64,000 bases of DNA from Meconema thalassinum (Eukaryota > Arthropoda > Insecta > Orthoptera > Tettigoniidae), in NCBI GenBank assembly GCA_946902985.2, contig OX336395.1, positions 13,432,708-13,496,707 on the forward strand, given 5' to 3'. Positions 21,436 to 33,300 of this stretch are shown piece after piece. The translations under genes were made by a program, and so were the position numbers. Position 1 is the first letter of the stretch; each line of letters begins with the position of its first letter. The notes below the pieces were generated by a model. That model was not told where the DNA came from, did no database searches, and worked only from the letters and a program-made list of their open reading frames with translations.

Positions 21436-22742
21436 TTATTGTGACAATGGTGTAATGAAAACTGAGAATTATAAAATTTCATGTTACAGTAATAAAAATA
21501 ATAATAAATTATTATAGCTCTAATATTTTATAGAAAGATCAAATTTTTATAGACTTTGTGATATTGGAAACATCACCTCTCTAAAATAAAGCAGTGTTCG
21601 ATACTAGAAATATGTTTTATTCTTAACGATTTTTGATCATGAATTTTCTTTTAAAATGTTTAAAGTAAATATTTATTTCAATTATCACTCCATTTATTAT
21701 AAATTATAGAATAAGAGTCCATTAAGTACATTAATAAAACAAAACAAAAGAAGTATCCAATATACACAAATAGTTCAGAAGTTATTACCTATAATTTACC
21801 GCAGATTAGGCCTTGGCAGTATAGGGTACGGACACCGCGTATATGGCTGGCGGTCAAAGGGTTAAACATTGTTGATTGCAACAATTATGAACAAAAAGCA
21901 GGGAAGTATTATTATTAACTTGTAATGATGAATGTTGTGGATTTTTAATTCGTTGAAGTTGGCCTACTGCAAGTATGTGAAACATGTCTTACGTAGGAGA
22001 TAGTCTGCAGATTTTTAATTGTTGGAAGTACGCATTGTTGTAATAATGGAGCATGAAATATGGTATTTTATATTGGAAACTGGGTTCCAATCGATCATGT
22101 TGACGATGGGAATATTTGTAACAGAGTTAATAGGTGGAAAGTTGTTGTTTTTGAATTATCGTGGCAGCTAAGGGGTGAGGTACACCATTCGCTAGAGTAA
22201 ATTTATGAATTTTCAATATTTTATTTTTCTGAAGCCCCATGATTTAGAAAAATGAAAATTTACAGGTTTAGTATTTATAACTTATATACTGTTAAAACAT
22301 TATAAAATTTAAAAAAAAGTTATCCATTGGTCATCAGTGCACTGTAAAACTTCCTTGCGTAATTTGTGCAGTCACGCAGCGTTTACACAATAACTACCCG
22401 AATTATGTAATTAGTTGAATATTTTTTTTCTTGCGTTTCTTGTAAGACACAAGGCTACAACATATACTAGAATCTTAGACATCGCATAAGAAACAATATT
22501 TATTTTCGATTATTTAAATAAGTTGAGGAAACATTTGGATATTTATTTTGATTTTTTTTTAAACGTAATGGAACATGTTATGTGAATGATCCTAGTACAT
22601 GTTGTTGGCATGATTAAACTTCACACTAATGCAAAATAGTATTGCAAGAGCTTAAAAAATAAGAGAGTTTTGGTGAAAACGCTGTGTAAAAAATGAAAGT
22701 TGAGAAAATGCATGGTAAACATACCAAAGGGTTGTATATCCA
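21436..22742. other. AT-rich DNA; candidate left end of the Mutator-like element
   Basis: No coding sequence. Near 22170-22190 AGGTACACC occurs close to a GGGG run. An inverted AGGTACACC lies at about 28120-28130 on the far side of the Mutator-like gene, so both could be remnants of its terminal repeats. The match is too short to be sure. Confidence 0.3.
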
Positions 22743-23531
22743 TTAAAACTTCCCTGCTTCATACACAGGGCCCTCTTTCTGGATCAGTTTGGCCTCCTCT
22801 TCCAACCTCAGTCTCTTTTTGCATTTCCTTGCTTCTTTTGTAGTCTCCAGAACCCTTTTATTTGCCGAAAGTATGCGTTTCTCATCTTCATCTTGCTGGA
22901 ACTGGGAGCAGTATGTTACCACCACAATCCCTAACTGCTACAACACATTAATTCTAGCCCTCATTCCATCATTAAAAGTCATGGTAGCATCATTAACACC
23001 AATCTGAACAGTTCTTCTTCCAGAAAACATTGTTTTAGGGCATTTCTCCCAGATTTTAGAGTTCAATGACTCATTATTATTTTGTGTGTGGCCACCAACA
23101 CATCTTATCAACAGTTCGGTTTTCACAAGATTCTTGAAAACAGGTTTGATTGCCTCCATAATGGCAGGAGCTAGATTATACTTGTCTGCATTGCCTTGTA
23201 CCACAGCCTGCTGGTAAAGACACCAAGAGTCTAGACTTTTGGACAAAAGTAATGCTGCACGTGATCATCTGTGGAAGCCTTGTGGTACCATATGGCCCAG
23301 ATGGCTGTTCTCATATTATCTACAGTTAAGCTATTAGCTCTAATGGCATTCCCACAATAGACAGTGAGGGTATTTATCACAGCATCAGTCAGTCTGTTTT
23401 TGCCACCGAGTGGCTTCCCATCGCTTAACTTTTTCCCTCTCATATTCTCCTTCACTTTTCTCAACTGAGAACCCATCCTTTTCTGGACATGGCCAACACA
23501 TTCCTTTTCACTATATTAATATCTGTCCCAA
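22743..23531 (-). pseudogene. Mutator-like transposase, C-terminal part (split by LINE)
   Basis: Reading leftwards from the LINE insertion: ECVGHVQKRMGSQLRKVKEN, GGKNRLTDAVINTLTVYCGN, MRTAIWAIWYHKASTDD and HVQHYFCP. After a frame change at about 23232 it continues DSWCLYQQAVVQGNADKY, CVGGHTQNNNESLNSKIW, ECP-like CPKTMFSGRRTVQIGVNDA and an in-frame TAG at 22938. It ends KRLRLEEEAKLIQKEG then PVYEAGKF, stopping at 22743. CxxG..QN.NES.N..IW is a hallmark of this arthropod Mutator-like transposase domain family. A further base is missing next to the insertion site. The N-terminal half lies at 26760-27703. Confidence 0.85.
23518..23531. repeat. Target-site duplication, left copy
   Basis: AATATCTGTCCCAA here and again at 26759-26772, exactly flanking the LINE. 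Joining the two sides through one copy restores continuity of the interrupted transposase apart from a missing base. Confidence 0.85.
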
Positions 23532-24930
23532 CAGCTTGACAACATCTTCAGCAACCTCTGAAGCTCACTACTTCAGTTGTAACCATGACACCGACATAGA
23601 TCGATGTCCCCACTACTTTCAACTTGTTAGCATGATGGAAACAACCTACAATATAACTACCCCAGGCCCTAGTAGACATACTAGTTATTTTTCTCGGTCA
23701 TCGGATTCTGGGGGACCGAGAACATCATGCGGGAATGTATCGGAGCTTCCCAAATCTCTTCGCCAAAAATGCAAAACTTTCATTGGTAGCTTAAACATCA
23801 ACACACTTCGGAAAACTGGCAAGTTAAAACAATTAACAGACATGTTGGATAACTTCAACATCCATATTTTAGCACTACAGGAAACCAGATACACGGATGA
23901 AAATCATTTTGAATCAGGAAATTATAGAATTTATAAAGGCAAGCCAGCAATCTCCCTCCATATGAAGCCACTACAATTTGGCACTGGATTCGCTGTCAGA
24001 AAAAACATTATAAACTCAGTGCTTAACTTTTCCTCGCCTTCTGAAAGAATTTCAACACTATCCGTTAAATCAGGAAACAAAGCTTATACGCTTATTAATG
24101 CGCATGGACCCACCAACAACTAAAATCGTAAAGATCCACAAAAGGTGGAAGACTTCTGGGAACTGCTGGAAGAAACTACAGCCATCATTCCAAAACATCA
24201 CATACAAATCCTATTGGGAGATTTTAATGCCCAAATTGGTAGAGAAAGGAAATTCAGGACCATTGTAGGACTATATCCAGCACACAATAGAACTAATAAA
24301 AATGGAGAAAGAATACTTGATTTATGCAAAACTTTTGATCTCAAACTAATGTCAACACATTTCCTGGCACTTCCACACAAGAAAAAGACCTAGAGATCCC
24401 CTAATTTTCACTTAGGAGAATTTCAAATAGATCATGTGGCTATTTCCAAAAAGAATCAAAAATAAATTATGAATGTCAAAGTCAAGAAAGGAGTCATTGA
24501 CTCTGACCACCATCTATCCTTAATCAAGGTAAAATTTCAACCAAACAGATCCAAACCAAAAATAACAAAAAATCTGCGCGTCGATCCAGAATTTCTTAAA
24601 CAGAACGCCAGTACTTTCCAAGAAAGTATCCCTACTCACGATTCTTCTGGCTGGTTAGAACTCAAAGATATACTTTCGAAAGCTTCTCAAAACATTGGCA
24701 CACCGCCCGGGAAACGCAAGCATAGGTGGTGGAACGAAACCTGTGACAAGGCTATAAACTTCAGAATTAAAGCCTGGCAGAATTGGAATTCTCACAAAAC
24801 GGAACAAAATTGGCACGAATTCACCAAAGTACAGAAACAAACCTCTAAAATCATCAGATCTGAAAAACGCAAGTACGATCACTACATATTGGCTGAAATT
24901 GAACAAGATTTTACTAAAAACAATACATGA
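23532..24930 (+). pseudogene. LINE (RTE/jockey-related) endonuclease half
   Basis: The likely start is the Met pair at 23632. Endonuclease motifs: FIGSLNINTLRKTGKLKQL, ILALQETRYTD (catalytic Glu), LINAHGPTNN, then after TAA (24121) ILLGDFNAQIGRERKF. IDHVAISKK and DSDHHLSLIKVKF (catalytic Asp/His) follow, then the conserved linker KRKHRWWNETCDKAI and an ASRxIRSEKR-like helix. Stops at 24121, 24391 and about 24464, and another at 24928, break it. It is the same LINE family as the copies at 51.2 kb and 59.1 kb. The endonuclease resembles the craniofacial-development-protein-2-like type. It sits on the opposite strand to the Mutator-like gene it interrupts. Confidence 0.9.
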
Positions 24931-26758
24931 AACTTCTACAAAACCTTCAGAGAAGAATTATCAAATTATCAGGCACCCAGTCTTTGCTTCAAACGCCCGG
25001 ATGGGACATTGGAAACAATTAATCAAGAAAATTGCAAACTTCTAGCAGATTATTTCAAGGATCTTTTAAACTGTGAATCCCCTAAAGAACAACTCATATT
25101 AAAAAAAAAACATCCAACCAAGATTCAGAACCCCCAACATTGGAAGAAATTAAAGAAATAATCCATGGACTCAAAAATAATACAGCCCCAGGGGAAGATG
25201 GTATAATTGCCGAAATGCGGAAGATAGGTGGTGAGAACGTAGCCCGGAAAATCCACTCAATTCTTGAGAACATCTGGATCACCGAAGAAATACCTGAGGA
25301 TTGGAAATGTGCGCTAATCCATCCACTGCACAAGAAAGGGGATAAAACCAACATCAATAATTATAGAGGAATTTCCTTGATACCAGTTATTTATAAAATT
25401 TTCTCCAAAGCCCTGCTCACTAGACTTGAGAAACAAACAGACCGTCTGATTGGAGAATACCAGGCAGGTTTCCGAAAAGGAAGATCATGTACGGAACAAA
25501 TTCTTAATCTCAAATCTATCCTACAAATGCGCAAAACCAGACAGACAGTCATTACCTTTGTAGATTTCAGAAAAGCATATGACTATATAGATCGTCAAAC
25601 ACTTTTCAATACTCTAGAAGAATTTCAAGTGGATAGAAAAACAAGAGAATTAATCAGACAAACACTAACTGGCACTACGTCAAAAGTTAAATTCCTCGGC
25701 GAAATATCTGAGCCTTTTGCAATTAACACTGGGGTCCGCCAAGGAGACGGATTATCTCCGTTACTGTTCAACCTCGTACTTGAGAAGATAATCAGGACCT
25801 GGGAAAAGGAAACTAAGGGAATAACCCTTGGCAGACTACTCAAAGATAGAATTCATGTGCATTGTTTGGCCTTTGCTGATGACATAGCAATCCTTTCTAA
25901 TAACAGACAAGAAGCAATTCATTCCATTGAAAAATTACATGAAATTGCCATCAAAACGGGACTTCAAATTTCTTATGAGAAATCTCAGTACATGGAAGGA
26001 GCCTCACGAACCTTAGACGGACAACCTATGAGAACTAAATTTGGCAAAATCTTTCAAGTGAACGAATTCAAATATCTGGGAGAAATTATTCAGCCCTCTG
26101 GTTTAAACCGTGAAGCAAATAAAGAGAGAATTTCCAAATTACAGAAAGCTTACAGAATCACTTGGAATAGGTATAACAAAAAATCAATATCTCGGAAAGC
26201 AAAACTTAGACATTAGGCGTTATATGCATCAGAAACCTTAATCATTGGTGGCAAATATTTAACCAAAGAGATTGAAAAACAAGAAAGGAAAATTTTACGA
26301 AAAATTTTTGGCCCAGTTTTTATAGAGGGAATCTGGAGGAAAAAGTCATCCCAGGAAATATATCGCCAATGTGAAAATGTGTCTCATACTTTTCGGAAAA
26401 GACGAGTGAAATTTTACGGTCACATTATCAGAATGAACAATGGCAGATTGACTAAAAGAATTCTCAACTTGGCCCTCTCACTAAAAACCAAGAACAGCTG
26501 GCTACGTGAAATTGAAACAGATCTCCAGGAAATCAACATTTCAGACAATATTATACAGGACAGATGCAAATTCAGAACCCTAATCGACAATCACCAATTT
26601 GAAGACAAACCCAACACCAGGGCCACCATAACTTGGACAGAAGACCGAAGAAAGGCGCTCAGCGAGAGGATGAAGAGATTTTGGAAGGAAAAGAAGGCCA
26701 ACACATCAGCTAAACAGGTTCAACCGTGCTCCTGAATCGGGCATAACGATGCAAGAAG
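24931..26758 (+). pseudogene. LINE reverse transcriptase half and C-terminus
   Basis: After a frame change near 25130, frame 25140-26216 holds RT blocks: NNTAPGEDGIIAEM, WKCALIHPLHKKGDKTNINN, YRGISLIPVIYKIFSKAL, GEYQAGFRKGRSCTEQI, TFVDFRKAYDYID (first catalytic Asp) and GVRQGDGLSPLLFNLVLE. The catalytic FADD is at 25872-25883, followed by FKYLGEIIQPSG. A stop at 26214 interrupts before ALYASETLIIGGKYLTKE. Frame 26379-26735 gives the C-terminal RVKFYGHIIRMNNGRL and an acidic/basic end. The insertion ends at 26758 with a short GCAAGAAG tail before the duplicated target site. Length of the whole insertion is 3227 bp, so it may be full length. Confidence 0.9.
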
Positions 26759-26772
26759 AATATCTGTCCCAA
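26759..26772. repeat. Target-site duplication, right copy
   Basis: AATATCTGTCCCAA, identical to 23518-23531. Confidence 0.85.
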
Positions 26773-27703
26773 ATGGCTGGTCATCAGAAACAGACTTGTA
26801 GGTCTTGGTATCTCCATCCCCAATATAATTGACATACCGTAAATTGTGACTGGCTACACTTCGGCTGAAAATCATTTTCATCCCCTCCACCTCCATGCTG
26901 CCTGCACTTCCTTTGTGGTTGATGTCACAGACCTCTTCATGTACCTCCCACCATTCTTGATAAGCTAGGGTGCCAGTCTTGCCTTTCCACTGATCACATC
27001 CTTCGCAAGATGATGACAGAACCTCTATATCTATCACTTTTCCAGTTTTTGCACCTATAACAGTGCACACACCATGTAGTGAACTGTGACCCCTCGTTAA
27101 CCATGTGCCATCACAGCTTACAGATACATCCCTACTGCCTGTAAGACTTGCTTCCCCTTCAGCAGCCTTACTTAGAGATTCTTTAGCTACTTGGTTGGTG
27201 GCAGACAGAATCCGCTGGTACACCAGCGAGTATGTGGACTTCTTTACAGGTGGTGGTAAATTCATTAGGCCACAAAACATACCTAATCCTGCTAAACCTT
27301 GTCCTAAACACCTCATAGCATATATTACACGCCTGTTTATGGAGTAATCATTGTGGTTAGTTCCTAATTTATGGCAGCTGTCAAAGGAACCAATTACACC
27401 ACATTTCTGGCACACTATTGTTACATTAAAACCTAAACCTACTATTGTATGTAAACTGAGTTTCACATTTCCCCCACATCCACACCGAAGGCACTTTTCC
27501 AACTGTTCGAACATAATATTTACGTTGAAAATAATATTTACCTCATCTAATCCACCACTGCTATTGCCACAGTCTTTGGGAAACTTCTTGGCTGAGGCAC
27601 TTTTTAGGTTAGGTGAATCATGAATGATAGCATTTGCAGTTGTATGCCTATTTCCACGGAAATTCACTTTCTTAGGCCTATATACTGCCTTCCGTGTACC
27701 CAT
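26759..27703 (-). pseudogene. Mutator-like transposase, N-terminal part (split by LINE)
   Basis: The best start is the Met at 27703 (MGTRKAVYRPKKVNFRGNRH), although the frame is open to 27775. It contains a cysteine cluster (CLRCGCGG and CQKCGVIGSF), then NRRVIYAMRCLGQGLAGLGM, FCGLMNLPPPVKKSTYSLVY, the catalytic-type stretch VSVSCDGTWLTRGHSSLHGV, IDIEVLSSSCEGC, and NLRYVNYIGDGDTKTYKSV (acidic triad residues in DGT and GDGDT). The frame is open up to FGTDI, where the LINE target site is. Downstream residues before the stop at 26733-26735 are LINE-derived. This arthropod family is annotated as a Mutator-like transposase domain. This half is still open over 300 codons, implying a fairly young insertion or recent loss. 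Confidence 0.85.
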
Positions 27704-27775
27704 TTCGAAGTTATGAACACAGCCACTTGCAAAAACTGTACTGAAACACATGTGAACAATTTTTTTCTTTCTCAC

Positions 27776-28794
27776 AATATTGCATGTGCTCCGTTACCGC
27801 GGAAACTAAGTTATATTGGTAAACAAAAGCATCACGTGGCTTCCTGTTCCTGAGATACAAAGAGAAATGTACTACGGAGCATGCCTGAGAGAGATTTAGA
27901 AGCACCAGTCTTCAATAGGAGGGAAGTAATAGAATCCAAGGTGGCGCTGAGACGTGGGCGTGATAGTGCTTCAGATCAGCTGACATCTATTTATATTTTA
28001 CGTTATATCTCCGAAACTATTCAAGATTTCTTAAAAATTATTTCACAATTGGAAAGAGCAAATCTCTTAATCATTTTTGGATTTGAAAAAAAAAAAATGC
28101 AATGTTTTTACCTTAAAAGGTGTACCTAGGTGAAGCTATATTTTGGGAACTGAATCTTGTCGACATGTTGAAGGCCTATGTGAAGATTTATTCCACATGT
28201 GTCTGTATTATAATATATGAGAAAGCTGTATAAGATAAAGATGATTTAATTTGATGTTTAAAGGCGACTATAGAATGTCATGTGTCGTCGGAAAACGCAC
28301 GAATTATGAAATTGCATTGAAGCAATATGTTATTGTTATTATTATTAATAGATTGAACCAGAGCTGGATTATTAAAGCATGAGCTAGGCTTTGTTGAACG
28401 GCCATGACACACTATTACGAGGAACACAAGCAATGTAATTTTGAGTCGGTGCTTCTCGATTTTCATAAATTCCTGTTTGTCTTTCTTCACAAAGTTCAAA
28501 GACGAGTTATGGCAGTGAAACTCGCAGACAGACAGACAATGGCTACGAGTTGGACATTGTAAAAATGTTGTAGATAAATTGTAAATAGTTAAAAGAGATT
28601 GGACCATCATGGATGTAAATACTGTTATAGAGATAGAATGGAGATTCGTGATGTATAGAGTAATTGTATTTACTTTTGATGAACCGAACTTATGGTATTA
28701 TTTTAATTTAGGGGTGTTATTTTATTTATAAACTCAGCACGTATTGTAACGTTTTTAGGGTTCGTAATAACACTGGTCCATCACAAACTTAGAG
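27776..28794. other. Upstream flank of the Mutator-like gene and unclassified DNA
   Basis: Holds an A-run (28087-28098) and the possible right terminal repeat of the Mutator-like element (AGGTGTACC at about 28118-28126). From about 28640 the composition changes. A TGGTCCATCACAAAC at 28772-28786 sits just before the next ORF and could be a retroelement primer-binding site, but this was not verified. Confidence 0.3.
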
Positions 28795-29091
28795 ATGTCA
28801 ACTAAGGACGCTCAAAGCTACTTCGACGACGAGATGCTATCTGAAGAAGATGAACGGAAGACGCCAATGTTCCAGGTTCCAGTTTCTCGGCCACAAGCCG
28901 AGAAGAAACAAGACCATGCAGCGAGACGAGGGAGACAGGTGGTTGCAGCACGGGGGAGAGGAACGCGCTCAGCTGTACGCCACGCTCCAAGCACCTACTC
29001 GCTTCAGACAGGCGACCAGCGCAGGGGAGAAACATCGAACCTATTGGACGAGGTATTTCAGAAGCAGATCATCGGAAAGGTACAGAATTGA
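28795..29091 (+). CDS. Hypothetical 98-codon ORF, possibly a gag N-terminus
   Basis: Starts MSTKDAQSYFDDEMLSEEDE, acidic at first, then a basic Arg/Gln-rich part (RRGRQVVAARGRGTRSAVRH) and LLDEVFQKQIIGKVQN. An overlapping frame reads EERAQLYATLQAPTRFRQAT, which looks just as protein-like and suggests a frameshift. The acidic start and the TGG-type sequence 10 bp upstream would fit an LTR retrotransposon gag. No protease, RT or second LTR follows. A host gene is the alternative. Confidence 0.3.
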   Translation: MSTKDAQSYFDDEMLSEEDERKTPMFQVPVSRPQAEKKQDHAARRGRQVVAARGRGTRSAVRHAPSTYSLQTGDQRRGETSNLLDEVFQKQIIGKVQN

Positions 29092-31260
29092 CTGATCCAC
29101 TATCTCAGTAGATTGTTGTAGTATTTGTAGGTATTTCAAGGGTGACCAATTCATTTTGTAGATTTTCTTTAGAATAACTCATGCTATTATTCCGTCTATT
29201 TTAGAGATTTCTTTGTAATTTTCATTTACGTCAACGTGTGTCGTTTTAGACGTAATTTTACCGTATTTGGACGTAGATATTTCGTTTTAGCATTTCTTTA
29301 GGAACGTTTAACATACTCACTGTTGACGAAAACTGTTTTATGCAAGGGAATGCTTCGATCGTTACACTTGCGTGATAAGCAATTTGTTTTCCTCAATATT
29401 GCTAGGTTACATCGTTATTCAACGAAAGCACTTATGTAAAGTGAGATAACACTGTTAAATAACATTTTAAGAAGACAGAGCTAAACTGAAACAATGTTTA
29501 ATTATTATAAACAATAATATTGTACAAGAACAATTCCAATTGTGGAATGTCAACATTACATGACGTTAATTAAGTCATGGATAATGGTTATAACCGATAT
29601 AAATGTCAGATAGGATTACATTGTTGACAATGGAAGTCCAGTGATGCCTATAATTAGCAACAATTATTTTGCAATAAATTACTGTAACGAAATCACAGCC
29701 CAGAAGACTTATAGATCTACCTGAAGTCTAATATGTGTTGAAATAAGTTTAAATATGAATAGTTGATTCATGAATGTTTACCAGAAGCGGAAAGAAAAGC
29801 TTTATTGATATTAAATGGGAAAGACGAGCGGACTACCGTTTAACGTGGAAATACAGTATGTTCAAAAGTTTTATGAACTAAATATATTAATAAAATTTAC
29901 CTGGAATGTTATACTAGATGTAAAGTTGTGAACAAAATATTAATGATGTTTAGAGCACGAAGATAATTAATTTAGAGATGAGGAGGTTAGGAGTGCGTCA
30001 TGAACCGTATGGCACAGGTAGTGTTTACCTAGTAGGACCACTGATTCTTCTACAAGTATGTAGCAAGATGGGTTTGTATTGGAGGAATGCCGTGCTTTAT
30101 TAATGTAATGATCATTGTTGAGAAGAGAGAAAGGAAATATGTCATGTATGGAAAGCGTAGTTGACGCTAAAACGAAGTGTTGTTCACGTACATGAAAGGA
30201 ATATGAGTATTGCCGTTGGAGCAAAGTATTACTACAGTGTGTTGGAAAAGTAACTGACATTAGGATTGTACAGTATTTGTGTGTTTATCATGTCAGTCAG
30301 CGTTATTATCAAATCCACGACTTCTATTATGTAATCACGTAGTGCCGTCTCGATCTTTGATGTTATTATTATTATTCATTGCTATGACAATCTAGAACTA
30401 TAATCAACTTAACCGTTTGTTATAAATAGTTCAACTAACTACGACAGAAACTCAAGTGATACTAGAATTCATTATTTTGTGAACAATGTTGGAAAGAATT
30501 GTTTGTAAGACAGAAGCGCTTATAGATTGACAGATCACGTCAGATCTAGTACAGATTTTTGAATACCGTGCTGGACACGGTAATTTGACTTATATAAATA
30601 TATTAGTGTCCTTATAGTTGATATCTTATTCAGTTTATATTCTCGTGTGAAACAGATCAGTGTATATAGTAGGGTTTTGTATTGTAAAAATAATTTCTTT
30701 GCAGAACAGCTGATCTCAGATCAGACTGCTCATTGTGAACGAGTCACAGGGTGACTGTTAAGTGCATCCATTCTATATTTATTTTGAATATGACGTTCAT
30801 GCAACGTAATTCTTATCGATACTGCATTTTAAGGGTAGAAAGTTTATCTACCAGCTTATATAATAATAATTTCATTTTTATTCAATTTATTGGTGATAGG
30901 GAACGTTATATGTCTGTAAAATTTTAGTAAATGCACCTCAGGCACTATTTGGTTTGCCTGTTCATATTTTTATAGAAACTGATCATCTTTTCATTTCGCA
31001 ATCGACGTGCGATAATACTGCCAGTTAGTTACTAGAACTCACTTAGTCTCAACTTCACCGTTCACGCTCGAGATTCAAGATTCTCGTACTACCATTTTGT
31101 TATGGATATTGATTTGCAAGTAAATGTGTAACTGATTAGTAGTGTGATTGCATGACTGTATGCATCAAGGGTTTCCTAGTCATTCACCCAGTAGGGAAGT
31201 GTTGATGTATCTGGCTGGGTATCGACGTCCTTACAATCCTTTTCCATCTTAGCGGATATG
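29092..31260. other. About 2.2 kb of AT-rich DNA, nothing recognised
   Basis: No coding sequence on either strand, no tandem array and no recognisable transposon protein. The base composition is uniform. It could be LTR or internal non-coding retroelement DNA following the ORF at 28795. Confidence 0.4.
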
Positions 31261-32952
31261 GGTGGTGGTTAATGTGAGATTCGGGCGCAGTATGTGTTGC
31301 AAAATTTAGTAGAGATCAGATGATTAAGTTGGTCGTAATTTGATTTCAGCCTTTTACATTTGGGTGGCCGCCATTACGTTTCCGTCAAGATGGCGGTGAT
31401 ATAAAACATGACACTGGAGTGCCCTTTGCTAGTGCTACCTCTGTACCATATTTCGTTCAATTCGATTTCACCGTGTTTGAATTGATAGGGGGAATAGATC
31501 AGCACACATACATGACCCCCATCTGAAACTATTGGGCTGCTGACCTTTTAGTTTAGACAAAAGACGCTCGCCATATGATTATATGTTGTTGAAAAATTTG
31601 GTAGAGATATGATGATTAGGTTAGTCGTAATTTGATTTAAGCTTTGAACATTTGGGTGGCCACCATTACGTTTCCACCAAGATGGCTGCAATATAAAACA
31701 TGTCACTGAGGTGCTCGTTGCTAGTGCTACCTATGTACCAAGTGTAGTTCAATTCGGTTTCACCGTGTTTGAATTGATAGGGGGAATCTATTTGCACACA
31801 TACATGGCTGCCATCTGCAAACCATTGGGCTGATGATCTTGTAGTTTGGTCAAAATATGCTTCCCACATAATGGTATAGGTTGCTTTGTTGGCGTAAATT
31901 GTAGCATGCTAAGTTTCTATGCCCAAGATCGCGGGTTCAAATCCGGCCGAAGTCGTCGGATTTTTAAGTGCGTTAAAAATCCCTCAGAATGCCTTCCTTC
32001 GGAGGGGAAGTAAAGCCGGCGGTCCCATGTCATAGATTTTTGGCATGTTAAAGAACCTTCCACTAATTACACCTGTGTGAAGATAAATTGTATAGGTTAA
32101 AATGTGAACAACGCTCTTAGGTTCCTACGTTCGTTGCTAAAAGCCGACTGCGGTGGCGTCTGGTAGCTAAGTTCTGAACTTTAGTCGTTGACGGTGGCGT
32201 TTGGCGGCAAAAGTAGGAACTATTTGAAACATGCGAAAGTCTGCAGTCCTTACTTGAATTACAAATTAGTGTGCGTTATCTGTTTTTTAATTCAATTATG
32301 GACTGCAGACTTGATGTGTGTACAATTATCACTGGCTATCAGACAGATTCTACACACACCCAAAGTACACGGGGCTACATGACCGCGTTGTCAGAGCCCC
32401 TATACTTAAGAACCAACCAACCATAATGGTATGTTGTTGCAAAATTTGGTAGAGATCAGATTATTAGGTTGGTCATAATTTGATTTATGCTTTTAACATT
32501 TGGGTGGCCGCCATTACGTCTTCGACAAGTTGGCGGCGATATAAAACATGACGCTAAAGGGTCCACCATCTGCAAACTATTGGGCTGATGACCTTGTAGT
32601 TTAGTGAAACGACAATTACCATAAAGACATATGTTGTTGCAAAATTTGGTAGAGATCGGATGATTAGGTATGTCGTAATTTGATTTAAGCTTTGGACATT
32701 TGGGAGGCCGCCATTACGTTTTCGTCAAGATGATGACGATATAAAACATGACACAGGTGCTTTTAGCTAGTTCTACCTCTGTACCAAATTTTGATCAATT
32801 CGATGTTTCACGGTGTTCGAATTGATAGGGGGGGGGGGGACACACACATTCAGAGTACACACACTCACACACACACAAGTTTTGGCCCTGTGTAGATCTC
32901 ATAAGTCTACTTTCATTTTTTTTTGCAAAAATAGAAAGTAGGCTAATAAAAA
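31261..32952 (+). repeat. Diverged tandem repeat family with a terminal hairpin, about 0.3-kb monomers
   Basis: A monomer containing TTGTTGCAAAATTTGGTAGA, GGGTGGCCGCCATTACGT, AAGATGGCGGCGATATAAAA-like and GGTTTCACCGTG...GAATTGATAGGGGG recurs at about 31300, 31600, 32435 and 32635. The block ends in a G-run, an AC-rich stretch and GATCTCATAAG, followed by a hairpin (AGTCTACTTTC at 32904-32914 pairing with GAAAGTAGGCT at 32934-32944). The same ending occurs at 43511-43552. No protein is encoded. A SINE interrupts it at 31878. Confidence 0.75.
31878..32421 (+). mobile_element. tRNA-headed SINE with 11-bp target duplication
   Basis: Flanked by CATAATGGTAT on both sides (31867-31877 and 32422-32432). 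The head has an A-box-like TGGCGTAAATTG (31890-31901) and a perfect B box GGTTCAAATCC (31934-31944), the RNA polymerase III promoter pair of tRNA-derived SINEs. The 544-bp body has no ORF. It ends in an AACC-repeat tail (AACCAACCAACC at 32411-32422). The empty site is visible in the neighbouring monomers of the host repeat, which lack the insertion. Confidence 0.85.
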
Positions 32953-32989
32953 CAGCTATGAAGTCATTCTACAGTGTTGCCATTTGAAC

Positions 32990-33300
32990 AATTAATATTG
33001 TATCTTTAGTCGGTCAACATAACAATAAAGACAGCCTTGAAGCCATTCTACAGTGTTGCCACATTAACAATTAACATAGTGTCTTTCAGTCGGTCAACAT
33101 CAGAATCATTCCAATTACTGGAATATGTGAAAAGAAACTGAAATAAATTACAAAGGATTAAGATTTATAAACATTATTGAGGACTATTGAAGAAGGGATG
33201 ACATGTTTTTGTTCGTCAAGGGAGCATCATCAGATCCAAATAAACAAGACAAATACCTCTACAAAACACCATCAAATCTGCAGTGACTGCCCTCTGAAAA
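32990..33300 (-). mobile_element. Penelope-like terminal fragment with duplicated GTCGGTCAACA segment
   Basis: A segment CATTCTACAGTGTTGCCA followed by AGTCGGTCAACAT occurs twice (about 32965-33025 and 33040-33105). The same pair of motifs marks the ends of the palindromic element at 50.1-51.0 kb. A decayed hammerhead follows at 33196-33237. Confidence 0.5.
33196..33237 (-). ncRNA. Decayed hammerhead ribozyme-like motif
   Basis: On the minus strand: GGAT, CTGATGA, a 16-17-base helix II region that no longer pairs well, AAAA where GAAA is expected, ACATGTC, then ATCC pairing with the first GGAT. Helix I, the first core block and the helix III/cleavage block are kept; helix II and one core base are lost. 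It is probably inactive. Confidence 0.55.

Noticed and set aside
21960..22010. Another hammerhead (GTGAAACATGTC)
   Set aside because: The upstream CTGANGA core is absent (GTTGAAG) and no helix II forms.
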